Source of the DNA: Aeromicrobium sp. 9AM
Lineage (GTDB): Bacteria > Actinomycetota > Actinomycetes > Propionibacteriales > Nocardioidaceae
Assembly: GCF_902506105.1 (NCBI RefSeq)
Contig: NZ_LR733303.1
Coordinates: 992,001-1,056,000, forward strand
Direction: 5' to 3'
DNA: 64,000 bases
The notes below the pieces were generated by a model. That model saw only the letters and a program-made list of their open reading frames with translations. It had not been told where the DNA came from and did no database searches. The stretch's first letter is position 1; every line of letters begins with the position of its first letter. Positions 1 to 7,625 of this stretch are shown here, piece after piece. Both the position numbers and the translations under genes were made by a program.

Positions 1-20
1 CTCGGGGCTATCCTGACCCG

Positions 21-794
21 ATGCTGCACATTCGCCTCGGCGAGCTCCGCCAAGTCGATCCAGTGGCCGACGACCTCGGCCGCAGCGTCGTCGGCTATCG
101 CGAGGGCATGACCGACGCCCAGGTGTACGAGGCCAATCGTGGCTGCTGGCGTCTGGGTGCACGCGCGCAGGACGAGCGGTACGCGATCTTCAGCTTCAAC
201 GGCATCGTCCGCCAGGTCGTCGAGATCTCGAGCGTCGAGCCGGCACCGAAGCGCTCGATGCGCAGCGTCGTCTACGGCCGCGTGCTCGGCCCGGGTGAGC
301 GAATCCACGACGCGTACGTCAACCAGCCGGCGCCGGAGTCGCGTGGGCGAAACCCCATCTCGTACGTGCCGGACACACCTGACATGGCGACACCCGAGCA
401 GAGCGAGGTCTTCCACGTCGGCGACAACGGAGCCGGCTTCGGTGATCCCGCGTCGAACCGCGAGGTGGAGCTCGTGGCGATGAGCTTCGTCAGCGGGCAG
501 TACGCCGTCGACGGCTGGATCGTCGAGGACGTCAGCGCCCTCAACCTCGGCTGGGACATCACCGCCACCAAGGGGCCGCGCGTGCGGCACGTCGAGGTCA
601 AGGGCGTCGCCGGCTCGGTGCCCAAGGTGCTGGTCACCCGCAACGAGCTGCGTGCCGCCGGCCACGACCTCGACTGGCTGCTCGTCGTGGTCACCGATGC
701 GCTGACCGGGCCGCGGCTGCACGAGTTCGGCCCCGAGCAGATCCGCCGACTCGCGGTGCCGCTCGCGTACGAAGTGGACCTCGGCAAGGCCTGA
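21..794 (+). CDS. DUF3883-domain protein (PD-(D/E)xK-like nuclease fold)
   Basis: Protein of 257 residues. The N-terminal 110 residues are unrecognised; residues about 148-235 read as a DUF3883 domain. The block GWDITAT at 177-183 followed by HVEVKG at 190-195 gives a D179...E192-x-K194 arrangement, the core of PD-(D/E)xK nuclease-like folds, to which DUF3883 has been related. DUF3883 is often appended to DNA-processing or defence proteins; here it stands almost alone, so the job is unknown. The ATG sits 20 bases from the window edge, so the start and any upstream partner cannot be judged fully. The next gene is convergent, 3 bp away, and metabolically unrelated. Confidence 0.7.
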   Translation: MLHIRLGELRQVDPVADDLGRSVVGYREGMTDAQVYEANRGCWRLGARAQDERYAIFSFNGIVRQVVEISSVEPAPKRSMRSVVYGRVLGPGERIHDAYVNQPAPESRGRNPISYVPDTPDMATPEQSEVFHVGDNGAGFGDPASNREVELVAMSFVSGQYAVDGWIVEDVSALNLGWDITATKGPRVRHVEVKGVAGSVPKVLVTRNELRAAGHDLDWLLVVVTDALTGPRLHEFGPEQIRRLAVPLAYEVDLGKA

Positions 795-797
795 GCG

Positions 798-1733
798 TCA
801 GCGCACGACGGCGTCGGTCACCTCGGCGTCGAGCTCCTGGCGGGTGATCGCGCCCTCCCAGTCGCCCTCGTGGCGGCACACCGCGGCGCCTGCCTTGACC
901 GCGGTGGCCAGGCACTCGGTCAGCGACCGGCCCTCGATCAGCTCGGCCAGGTAGCCGGCGACGAACGCATCGCCGGCGCCGACCGTGTCGACCACATCGA
1001 CACGTACGGCGCTGGCTCGGGCTCGTCCCGCGCCGGACCGGGCCAGGGCACCGCGCTCGCCGAGCTTGAGCACGACCGTCGACGGCCCCAGGTCGGCGAG
1101 CGCCTCGACGGTCTTCCACGGATCGTCGGGCAGGTCGCCCAGCAGGACGGCCGCCTCGTCGAGGCCGGCGAACAGTACGTCAGACCGTGCCGCGAGCTCA
1201 CGATAGATCGGCGCGGCCGCCTCGCTGCTCCACAGGCGTGACCGGTGGTTGACGTCGAACGAGATCGTGAGGCCGGCGTCGCCGGCGCGGCGTACGGCCT
1301 CGGTGACCGTGGCGGCGGCCGAGTCCGACAGCGCCGGGGTGATGCCGGTGATGTGCAGCAGGCCGAACTGCGACCAGTCCACGCCGTCGAGGTCGGCCGG
1401 CTCGAGCCTGCTGCCGGCGCTTGCGGTGCGGTGATAGGTCACGAGGGTGCGACCGAGCGCGTCGCGTTCCTTGAGCAGCAAGCCGGTGTGCCGGTCGTCG
1501 GTTGGCGCGATGGCATGCACCCCCTCGGCTCGCAGCTCGCGGACCACGCGGCGGCCCAGCCCGTCGGGGCCGACCCGGCCGAGCCAGGTGACCTCCGTGC
1601 CGAGGCGGGCAAGCCCGATGGCGACGTTGAGCTCGGCCCCGCCGACGCCGACGCCGAGGTGGGGGGCGGTCACGAGCGCCTCGGACGTACGGATGACGCC
1701 GAGGCCCTCGCCGAGGGTGAGGACGCGGGTCAT
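798..1733 (-). CDS. kdgK: 2-keto-3-deoxygluconate kinase, PfkB family
   Basis: Ribokinase/PfkB-fold sugar kinase of 311 residues. The N-terminal glycine-rich PfkB block is GGAELNVAIG (31-40), and the C-terminal signature has GAGD at 252-255 with D255 as the expected catalytic base. The stretch DVNHRSRLW (160-168) resembles the substrate-loop region of KDG kinases, so phosphorylation of 2-keto-3-deoxygluconate to KDPG is the likely reaction. It is last in a four-gene operon in which every junction overlaps by 4 bp (ATGA), directly after KDPG aldolase, which would use its product. The ATG was chosen over longer frames because it overlaps the aldolase stop. Confidence 0.87.
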   Translation of the reverse strand: MTRVLTLGEGLGVIRTSEALVTAPHLGVGVGGAELNVAIGLARLGTEVTWLGRVGPDGLGRRVVRELRAEGVHAIAPTDDRHTGLLLKERDALGRTLVTYHRTASAGSRLEPADLDGVDWSQFGLLHITGITPALSDSAAATVTEAVRRAGDAGLTISFDVNHRSRLWSSEAAAPIYRELAARSDVLFAGLDEAAVLLGDLPDDPWKTVEALADLGPSTVVLKLGERGALARSGAGRARASAVRVDVVDTVGAGDAFVAGYLAELIEGRSLTECLATAVKAGAAVCRHEGDWEGAITRQELDAEVTDAVVR

Positions 1734-2359
1734 GACGCCGCCAGCATCGAGGCCGTCGCGCGGGCGAGCCGCTCGATCTCGGCGAAGTCGCCATAGGCCA
1801 GCGCCGACCGCGGCGTCAGCCAGCTGCCGCTGATCGCGGCGACGGACGGGACGCCGAGGTAGTCCGCCGCATTCGCCAACGAGACCCCGCCGCTCGGCAC
1901 GAACCTGACGTCGGGGAACGGAGCGGCGAGCGCGTTCAAAAGCTTCGGCCCGCCCAGCGCGCCGACCGGGAACACCTTGAGCAGGGACAGGCCGAGCCGC
2001 AACGCGTGCTGCACCTCGGTCGCCGTCGCCACACCTGGGATCACCGCGACCTCGCGCGTACGGGCCTGCGCGACGACGTCGCTGTCGAGCCCCGGGCTGA
2101 TGATGAACCGGGCCCCGGCGTCGACGCACTCGTCGACCTGGCCGGGGCTGAGCACCGTTCCGGCGCCGACGAGGAAGCCGTCGACCTTGGCCGCCTCGCG
2201 GATCGCCTCGATGCCTGCCGGCGTACGCAGGGTGATCTCGGCGCAGCCAATGCCTCCGGCCAGCAGCGCTTCGGCCATCGGCCGCGCAGCAGCCGGATCA
2301 TCGATGACGACGACCGGGACCATCCGGAGCTGCGACAGCTGCTCGGCGACGCTGCTCAT
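1730..2359 (-). CDS. eda: KDPG aldolase (2-keto-3-deoxy-6-phosphogluconate aldolase)
   Basis: Class I aldolase of 209 residues, the usual length for Eda/KdgA. The conserved EITLRT block (E41, R45) and LLKVFP with Schiff-base Lys128 are present, as are GAGTV (66-70), ISPG (87-90) and the phosphate-loop PSGGV (155-159). It should cleave KDPG to pyruvate and glyceraldehyde-3-phosphate. It overlaps kdgK downstream and kduD upstream by 4 bp each, so the three are almost certainly co-translated. An alternative substrate is the galactonate phosphate analogue (KDPGal), but pairing with kdgK and kduD favours KDPG. Confidence 0.9.
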   Translation of the reverse strand: MSSVAEQLSQLRMVPVVVIDDPAAARPMAEALLAGGIGCAEITLRTPAGIEAIREAAKVDGFLVGAGTVLSPGQVDECVDAGARFIISPGLDSDVVAQARTREVAVIPGVATATEVQHALRLGLSLLKVFPVGALGGPKLLNALAAPFPDVRFVPSGGVSLANAADYLGVPSVAAISGSWLTPRSALAYGDFAEIERLARATASMLAAS

Positions 2360-3114
2360 CGCGCCAGCCAGCCACCGTCGACCGGCAGGACGATGCCGCT
2401 CACGTAGTCCGAGGCGGGCGAGGCGAGGAACACCGCTGCGCCGGCAAGGTCGTCGGGACGACCCCAACGGCCGGCGGGGATCCGCTCGAGGATGGAGCGT
2501 GAGCGGTCCGCGTCGTCCTGGAGCGCCTGCGTGTTGTCGGTCGCGATGTAGCCCGGTGCGATCGCGTTGACCGTCACACCCCGGCCGGCCCACTCGTTGG
2601 ACAGCGCGCGGACCAGGCCGAGCAGGCCGGACTTCGCGGCCGCGTAGCCGGGCACGTTGATGCCGCCCTGGAAGCTGAGCAGGCTCGCGGTGAAGATGAT
2701 CTTGCCGGTGCCGCGGTCGAGCATCCCGCGGCCGACGGCCTGGGACAGCGCGAACTGGCTCGACAGGTCGACCTCGAGCACCCGGTCCCACGACGCGAGC
2801 GAGTGCTCGGCAGCGGGTGCGCGTTCGATCGTGCCGGCGTTGTTGACCAGGATGTCGACCTCGCGCTCGGCGAGCTCGGCGCCCAGGGCCTCGACCGCGG
2901 CCCGGTCGGCGAAGTCGACGGCCTTGGCCTCGAACCGCCGGCCGTGCTTCTCGACGGCGGCTGCTGCGGCGCTGCCCTCGGACTCCATCGAGGCGCTGAT
3001 CCCGATGATGTCGGCGCCCGCAGCGGCGAGGGCCTCGGCGAAAGCCAGTCCGATGCCGCGGCGGGCACCGGTCACGACGGCGAGCCGGCCGGTGAGATCG
3101 AACGGTCCGGTCAT
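2356..3114 (-). CDS. kduD: 2-deoxy-D-gluconate 3-dehydrogenase / DKII reductase-type SDR
   Basis: Classical short-chain dehydrogenase of 252 residues: NAD(P)-binding TGARRGIG (15-22), NNAG (91-94), catalytic S144, Y157 and K161. The C-terminal part, with PGYIATDNTQ, RIPAGRWG and SDYVSG...VDGGWLAR, closely matches KduD proteins as I know them. KduD interconverts 2,5-diketo-3-deoxygluconate and KDG, so it would feed the downstream kinase and aldolase. It is third in the operon adh-kduD-eda-kdgK, overlapping both neighbours by 4 bp. SDR substrate assignment from sequence is never certain, but the C-terminal match is unusually good. Confidence 0.85.
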   Translation of the reverse strand: MTGPFDLTGRLAVVTGARRGIGLAFAEALAAAGADIIGISASMESEGSAAAAAVEKHGRRFEAKAVDFADRAAVEALGAELAEREVDILVNNAGTIERAPAAEHSLASWDRVLEVDLSSQFALSQAVGRGMLDRGTGKIIFTASLLSFQGGINVPGYAAAKSGLLGLVRALSNEWAGRGVTVNAIAPGYIATDNTQALQDDADRSRSILERIPAGRWGRPDDLAGAAVFLASPASDYVSGIVLPVDGGWLAR

Positions 3115-4175
3115 GACGCGGCCCCTTCCTGCACGGCGACGAGCATCTTCATCGCGGTCCCGGCCTCGAGGCGGGCGAACGCCTCGCCGGTGGCCTCCAG
3201 CGGTACGACGTCGGTGATCAGCTCGTCGGCCGGGATGACTCCGTCGACGATGAGCTGCACGGCGCGATCGAAGTCCTCGCGCTCGTACACCCGCGCTCCG
3301 AGGATGCGCAGCTCGCGCCAGAACACGCGCTGCAGGTCGACCGGGCGGGGCGTCGGGTGGATGGCGACCACGACGATCGTGCCGCGCACCTTGGCCAGCG
3401 CGGTCGCAGCCAGCACGGCCGCCGGAGCGCCGGAGACCTCGAAGACGACATCCGCGCCGGCGCCGCCGGTCCACTCGGTGACGCTGGCCTCCACGTCCTC
3501 GTCGCGCGCGTTGAGTGTACGGAAGCCGAGTTCCTCGACCTGCTGCAGCCGGGTCGGGTCGACCTCGGAGACGCACACGTCGGCGCCGGCATGACGCGCG
3601 ACGGTGGCGATCAGCACGCCGATCGGCCCGCCGCCGAGCACCACGACCTTGTCGCCCGACGCGAGCTCGGACCGGCGTACGTCGTGGGCTGCCACGGCGA
3701 CCGGCTCGACCAGGGCCGCGTGCCGCAGCGAGGCGTCGTCCGGCAGGCGTACGACGACGTGCTCGGGCACGGTCCAGAGCTCCTGCAGCGAGCCGGGGGA
3801 GTCGATGCCGATGAAGTTGAGGTGGTGGCACAGGTGCTGGTGACCGGCGAGGCACGCCGGGCAGGTGCCGTCCCAGTCGAGCGGCATCACGGTGACCCGG
3901 TCGCCGGGGGAGACGGCGGTGACGTTCGAGCCGACGGCGGCGACCGTGCCGCTCATCTCGTGGCCGAACACCAGGGGTCGCGTGACCCGGGCGTCCATGT
4001 TGCCGTGGACGATGTGCAGGTCGGTGCCGCACAAGCCGGTGTATGCCACCGCGATCTGCACCTCGCCCGGACCGGGCTGGAGGGGCTCGGCCGGCTCTGT
4101 CCGGACCGTCTTGTCACCGACATAATGGGCTGCGCGCAACGACCTGTTCCCTTCAGCTGGAGACCGCACCGACAT
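3111..4175 (-). CDS. Zinc-dependent sugar(-acid) alcohol dehydrogenase, MDR family
   Basis: Medium-chain dehydrogenase of up to 354 residues, first gene of the adh-kduD-eda-kdgK operon. Catalytic zinc ligands are C49 and H72-E73 (GHE); the Rossmann loop is GGGPIG (181-186). The structural-zinc lobe has C105, C108 and C116 but Asp102 where the first Cys normally stands. It resembles threonine/sorbitol-dehydrogenase-like enzymes. In this setting I infer oxidation of a 2-keto-3-deoxy-hexonate (for example at C5) to the diketo acid that KduD reduces. The ATG at 4175 directly abuts a GAGG; the third codon, GTG at 4169, has that GAGG at a normal 6-nt distance, and TTG at codon 13 follows AAGGG, so the true start may be a little downstream. 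Confidence 0.72.
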   Translation of the reverse strand: MSVRSPAEGNRSLRAAHYVGDKTVRTEPAEPLQPGPGEVQIAVAYTGLCGTDLHIVHGNMDARVTRPLVFGHEMSGTVAAVGSNVTAVSPGDRVTVMPLDWDGTCPACLAGHQHLCHHLNFIGIDSPGSLQELWTVPEHVVVRLPDDASLRHAALVEPVAVAAHDVRRSELASGDKVVVLGGGPIGVLIATVARHAGADVCVSEVDPTRLQQVEELGFRTLNARDEDVEASVTEWTGGAGADVVFEVSGAPAAVLAATALAKVRGTIVVVAIHPTPRPVDLQRVFWRELRILGARVYEREDFDRAVQLIVDGVIPADELITDVVPLEATGEAFARLEAGTAMKMLVAVQEGAAS

Positions 4176-4186
4176 CCTCGGTTGAA

Positions 4187-4206
4187 TAGGTCATACATCA
4201 CACCTT
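4187..4206. promoter_or_regulatory. Candidate GntR operator, divergent adh / fucose dehydrogenase promoter
   Basis: The 82-bp gap between divergent genes contains TCATACATCACAC (4191-4203). Its TCATACAT core resembles one arm of the near-perfect palindrome before the sugar-binding protein (6191-6208), and ACATCACAC repeats the other arm exactly. On the minus strand TATGAC could also be a -10 element for the adh operon, so operator and promoter probably overlap. Operator identity is inferred from recurrence only. Confidence 0.45.
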
Positions 4207-4257
4207 ACACTGAGGCGCATCGGCTGCTCCTGCACCGACTTTCGCAAGGGAACGAGG

Positions 4258-5262
4258 ATGAGCGCCGTGGGACGATCTGCTGTGGACGGTTCCATGGAGC
4301 GACGCGACTACCGGCGCGGTGGATCACTCACCGAGGTCGGCATGGGGTCTGCGCAGCTCGGCAACCTCTTCGTCGAGACGACCGACGAGGAGTCCACCGC
4401 TGCGGTCGACGCCGCGTGGCAGGCGGGCATCCGCTACTTCGACACGGCACCCCACTACGGTCTCGGCCTGTCGGAGCGACGCCTCGGACGCGCGCTGGCC
4501 GGCCGGCCGCGCGAGGAGTACGTGCTCTCCAGCAAGGTCGGGCGTCTGCTCGTCGACTCGCCGGAGACCGCGCACCAGCAGGACGATGACGGCTTCGTCG
4601 TCCCGGCGGAGACCAAGCGGGTCTTCGACTTCACCCGGGACGGCGTGTTGCAGTCGGTCGAGTCCAGCCTCGAGCGGCTGGGCGTCGACCGGCTCGACAT
4701 CGCCTATCTGCACGACCCTGACGATCACTGGGAGGCGGCGTCGACGACGGGCGTTGACGCCCTGGTCGAGCTGCGGGACCAAGGCGTGGTCGGGGCGATC
4801 GGCGCCGGCATGAACCAGTCCGCGATGCTCGCCGAGTTCGTCCGGCGCACCGACGTCGACATCATGATGGTCGCCGGCCGCTACTCGCTGCTCGACCAGT
4901 CGGCGGCTGACGACCTCCTGCCGATCGCAGCCGAGCGAGGCGTCAGCGTCGTGGCGGCCGCCGTCTACAACTCCGGCATCCTCAGCACGTCGACGGTCCC
5001 GGCCGATGCGCATTTCGACTACGGCGTCGCGTCGGCCGAGGTCCTGGCGAAGGCGCGGCGGATCCAGGAGGTGTGCGCGACCTTCGAGGTGGACCTGCCG
5101 GCCGCCGCGGTCCAGTTCGCCCTGCGGCGACCCGAGGTCGCCTCGGTCGTGCTGGGCATACGTACGGCCGGACACGCGATCTCGTCGGTCGAGCGGGCGA
5201 CTGCGCCGATCCCCGACGAGCTCTGGGGCGCACTGGCTGATGAAGGACTGGTCCGCGTATGA
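4258..5262 (+). CDS. Aldo/keto reductase, D-threo-aldose 1-dehydrogenase (L-fucose dehydrogenase) type
   Basis: AKR-fold protein of 334 residues. The tetrad is complete: D62 and Y67 in RYFDTAPHYG, K93 in LSSKVG, H152 in AYLHDPDD. The GLGLSERRLG block after the Tyr is characteristic of D-threo-aldose 1-dehydrogenases, which oxidise L-fucose, L-galactose and D-arabinose to lactones with NAD(P). It would be the first oxidative step of the cluster, supplying the lactonase encoded at 10992-11822. AAGGG lies 7 nt before the ATG. It diverges from the adh operon across a short shared promoter region and is followed by the gntR regulator. Confidence 0.8.
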   Translation: MSAVGRSAVDGSMERRDYRRGGSLTEVGMGSAQLGNLFVETTDEESTAAVDAAWQAGIRYFDTAPHYGLGLSERRLGRALAGRPREEYVLSSKVGRLLVDSPETAHQQDDDGFVVPAETKRVFDFTRDGVLQSVESSLERLGVDRLDIAYLHDPDDHWEAASTTGVDALVELRDQGVVGAIGAGMNQSAMLAEFVRRTDVDIMMVAGRYSLLDQSAADDLLPIAAERGVSVVAAAVYNSGILSTSTVPADAHFDYGVASAEVLAKARRIQEVCATFEVDLPAAAVQFALRRPEVASVVLGIRTAGHAISSVERATAPIPDELWGALADEGLVRV

Positions 5263-5318
5263 CCGCCGTCGCACCGCGATCTGCGCGTCGCCGCCCCCAT
5301 CTGCGCTGGTGGGCGCGA

Positions 5319-5336
5319 TGATAGGACGTATGAGGT
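5319..5336. promoter_or_regulatory. Candidate GntR operator upstream of gntR gene
   Basis: This site upstream of the first GntR gene contains ACGTATGAGGT, which matches ACGTATGATGT of the palindrome at 6191-6208 at 10 of 11 positions; over the 18-bp frame 12 bases agree. It would allow autoregulation. The TATGAG part could instead be a -10 hexamer. Confidence 0.4.
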
Positions 5337-5397
5337 CATGTGTGGTCACGTCTCGGACCACGCCAGGAAGCCCCACGGAGCATTGGAGTCCCCACGC

Positions 5398-6135
5398 ATG
5401 AGTGGTCGAGGTCAGATCAAGGATCTGCAGGCGCCCGAGAGCCGGGAACGACCTGCCGACATGTTGATGCGTGCCATCGTCGACTCGATCGTCGCGGGTC
5501 GCTACGAGGCCGAGCAGGCGCTCCCGCCCGAGGCGGCACTGGCCGAGCACTTCGGCGTCAGCCGCACGATCGTCCGCGAGTCGATGAAGCGTCTCGAGGA
5601 GAAGGGCCTCGTGGCGGTCCAGCAGGGCCGCGGCACCCTGGTGCAGCCGCACTCGAGCTGGAACGTGCTGGATCCCGTGGTGCTCAGCGCCGTCATCTCC
5701 CACGACGAGGAGCTGCACACCCTCGACGAGCTCACGCTGGTGCGCGGCTCCCTGGAGGGTGTCATGGCCGCGCAGGCGGCGGAGCGGGCCGGCGACGAGG
5801 GGCGCGCCGAGCTGTCCGCCGCGCTCGACCGGATGGTCGCGCTGACGGGGGACTACGACCAGTTCAGCGAGGCCGACGCCGTCTTCCACCGCACCGTGAT
5901 GGACCTGTCCGAGAACTTCCTGGCGAGCAACATCGCCTACACGCTCTACAGCCGCGCCCGCTCCTTCGCGCGGTTCGAGGGCGATCCGCCGTCGGACGCC
6001 ATCGACCGTACGGTCGACGAGCACCGCGCGGTCTACGAGGCGATCGCCGCAGGCAAGGTCGCCGAGGCACAGCAGGCCATGATCGACCACATCGTCGGCT
6101 CGTGGGAGCGGCGCAACCCGGCCCGCAAGTCCTAG
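5398..6135 (+). CDS. GntR-family transcriptional regulator, FCD (FadR) subfamily
   Basis: Regulator of 245 residues: winged HTH at about 20-85 (PPEAALAEHFGVSRTIVRES, wing QQGRGT) and an all-helical FCD ligand domain at about 105-235. Metal-binding residues typical of FCD are D160, H164, H209 and H231. Such proteins sense sugar acids or other carboxylates and are displaced from palindromic operators. The gene sits between the fucose-dehydrogenase gene and the ABC transporter, and similar candidate sites lie before adh/AKR, itself and the transporter, so it is the likely local repressor. The ATG was chosen because GGAG lies 9 nt upstream; an upstream in-frame codon at 5338 would overlap the candidate operator. 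Confidence 0.85.
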   Translation: MSGRGQIKDLQAPESRERPADMLMRAIVDSIVAGRYEAEQALPPEAALAEHFGVSRTIVRESMKRLEEKGLVAVQQGRGTLVQPHSSWNVLDPVVLSAVISHDEELHTLDELTLVRGSLEGVMAAQAAERAGDEGRAELSAALDRMVALTGDYDQFSEADAVFHRTVMDLSENFLASNIAYTLYSRARSFARFEGDPPSDAIDRTVDEHRAVYEAIAAGKVAEAQQAMIDHIVGSWERRNPARKS

Positions 6136-6190
6136 CCCTCCCGCGTGATCTGAAGAAAAGTGATCCGCTTCACACAAATCTCTTGCGCAA

Positions 6191-6208
6191 ACATCACACG
6201 TATGATGT
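6191..6208. promoter_or_regulatory. Near-perfect 18-bp palindrome (GntR operator) before the sugar ABC genes
   Basis: ACATCACACGTATGATGT is its own reverse complement except for one C/T pair, centred on ACGT. It lies 50 bp before the substrate-binding-protein start in an AT-richer gap, and TATGAT inside it could be the -10. Position and symmetry fit repression by the adjacent FCD GntR protein. Confidence 0.6.
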
Positions 6209-6257
6209 GCTATCTCTGCTGCCGACCAAGGCAGACCCTGTGACAGTGGAGGAATGA

Positions 6258-7625
6258 ATGAACCGCATCCAACCCCGCCGCCTTGTTCGGCAGATCGGCC
6301 TTCTCGGTGTCCTCAGCGTGACCGCCGTGGCCGTCCTCTCGGGATGCTCCAGCGGCAGCAGTGACAGCTCGGACGGAGGCCGCGGGTTCTCCGAGGCCAA
6401 GCAGGACAAGAACAGCACCATCACGGTGTGGGTCGACGCGACCCGCGTACCGGCGGTGAAGGCGTTCGAGAAGGCCAACCCGTCGATCAAGGTCAAGACC
6501 GTCACGTATGACGGCTCGGCCAACGGGTCCAACTCGTTCAAGACGAAGATGGCGCTCTACGACCGCGCCGGCAAGGGCTGGCCCGACGTCGTCTTCTCGT
6601 CGCAGAACAACGACGCTGCCTGGGCGACGCAGAAGGTGGCCGGCAAGCAGTCGTTCGCGGCCCGCCTCGACAAGGGCCTCGTCCCCGAAGGCACCCTGTC
6701 CGGGTTCTCCAAGGGCGCGCTCAACCCCTGCACAGTCGACGGCGGTGTCTACTGCCTGCGCAACGACCTCGCCCAGACCGTGCTCTGGTACGACAACTCG
6801 CTGCTGAAGAAGTTCGGCTACGCGGTCCCCAAGACGTGGGAGGAGTACCAGGCGCTCGGCGAGAAGGTCGCCAAGGAGCACCCCGGCTACATCGTCGGCT
6901 CGGTCGGCGACACGTGGACGCCTGAGGTGTTCATGTGGTCGAGCAAGTGCCAGGCCAACGACGTGACCGACATCCGCTCGGTGACCGTCAAGACCGACTC
7001 CACCGAGTGCAAGCGTGCCGCGTCGATGCTCGACACCCTCGTGGCCAACAAGTCGCTGACCAAGCTGAGCGTCTTCACGCCTGACTTCGTCAAGACCTAC
7101 ACCGGCAAGGTCCTCATGATGCCCGGCCCGGCTTGGTTCGCCGGCGCGATCTTCAACAACCCCGAGTCGCTCAACGTGCCCAAGGGCCGTCTGGGCGTCG
7201 CGGCTCCGCTGGCGTGGGACGGCGACTCGGCTGTCGCCGGCAACGTCGGTGGTGGCACGTGGTTCATCTCGAGCCACTCCAAGAACCTGGCCAACTCCGC
7301 CAAGTTCGCCGAGTTCGTCACGACGGACGACGCGTACCAGGTCAACCTCGCTCCCGGATACCCCGCGTTCTCGGCAGCCGCCGACAAGTGGGTCGCCAAG
7401 CAGGAGTCGTCCGGCTACTACGCCACGGACCTGTCCGGGCTGCTGAAGGCCGGCGGCCTCGTGTGGGACGGCTGGGGATTCCCCTCCTTCAGCCAGGAGG
7501 CGATCTGGGCCAAGACCATCACTCCGCTGGTGTCCTCGGGCAAGTCGATCGAGGAGAATCTTGGCACCTGGGGAACCGCCATCAAGAACCAGGCGAAGGT
7601 CAACGGTTACCAGGTCAATGACTGA
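6258..7625 (+). CDS. Sugar ABC transporter substrate-binding lipoprotein (family 1)
   Basis: Protein of 455 residues with a lipoprotein signal peptide: basic N-terminus, hydrophobic segment and lipobox LSGC with C30 as the acylated Cys. The rest reads as a cluster-B (UgpB/MalE-like) binding protein, with ITVWVDATRVPAVKAFEKANPSIKV-type opening at about 53-80. It would capture the extracellular sugar for the two permeases that follow. GGAGG lies 5 nt before the ATG. It is first in a run (binding protein, two permeases, dehydratase, mutarotase) in which every junction overlaps. A membrane-anchored receptor is normal for a Gram-positive cell. Confidence 0.88.
   Translation: MNRIQPRRLVRQIGLLGVLSVTAVAVLSGCSSGSSDSSDGGRGFSEAKQDKNSTITVWVDATRVPAVKAFEKANPSIKVKTVTYDGSANGSNSFKTKMALYDRAGKGWPDVVFSSQNNDAAWATQKVAGKQSFAARLDKGLVPEGTLSGFSKGALNPCTVDGGVYCLRNDLAQTVLWYDNSLLKKFGYAVPKTWEEYQALGEKVAKEHPGYIVGSVGDTWTPEVFMWSSKCQANDVTDIRSVTVKTDSTECKRAASMLDTLVANKSLTKLSVFTPDFVKTYTGKVLMMPGPAWFAGAIFNNPESLNVPKGRLGVAAPLAWDGDSAVAGNVGGGTWFISSHSKNLANSAKFAEFVTTDDAYQVNLAPGYPAFSAAADKWVAKQESSGYYATDLSGLLKAGGLVWDGWGFPSFSQEAIWAKTITPLVSSGKSIEENLGTWGTAIKNQAKVNGYQVND

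Noticed and set aside
4324-6177. Minus-strand frame of 617 codons over the AKR and gntR genes
   Set aside because: Antisense to two proteins with intact catalytic and HTH motifs; no recognisable domain.
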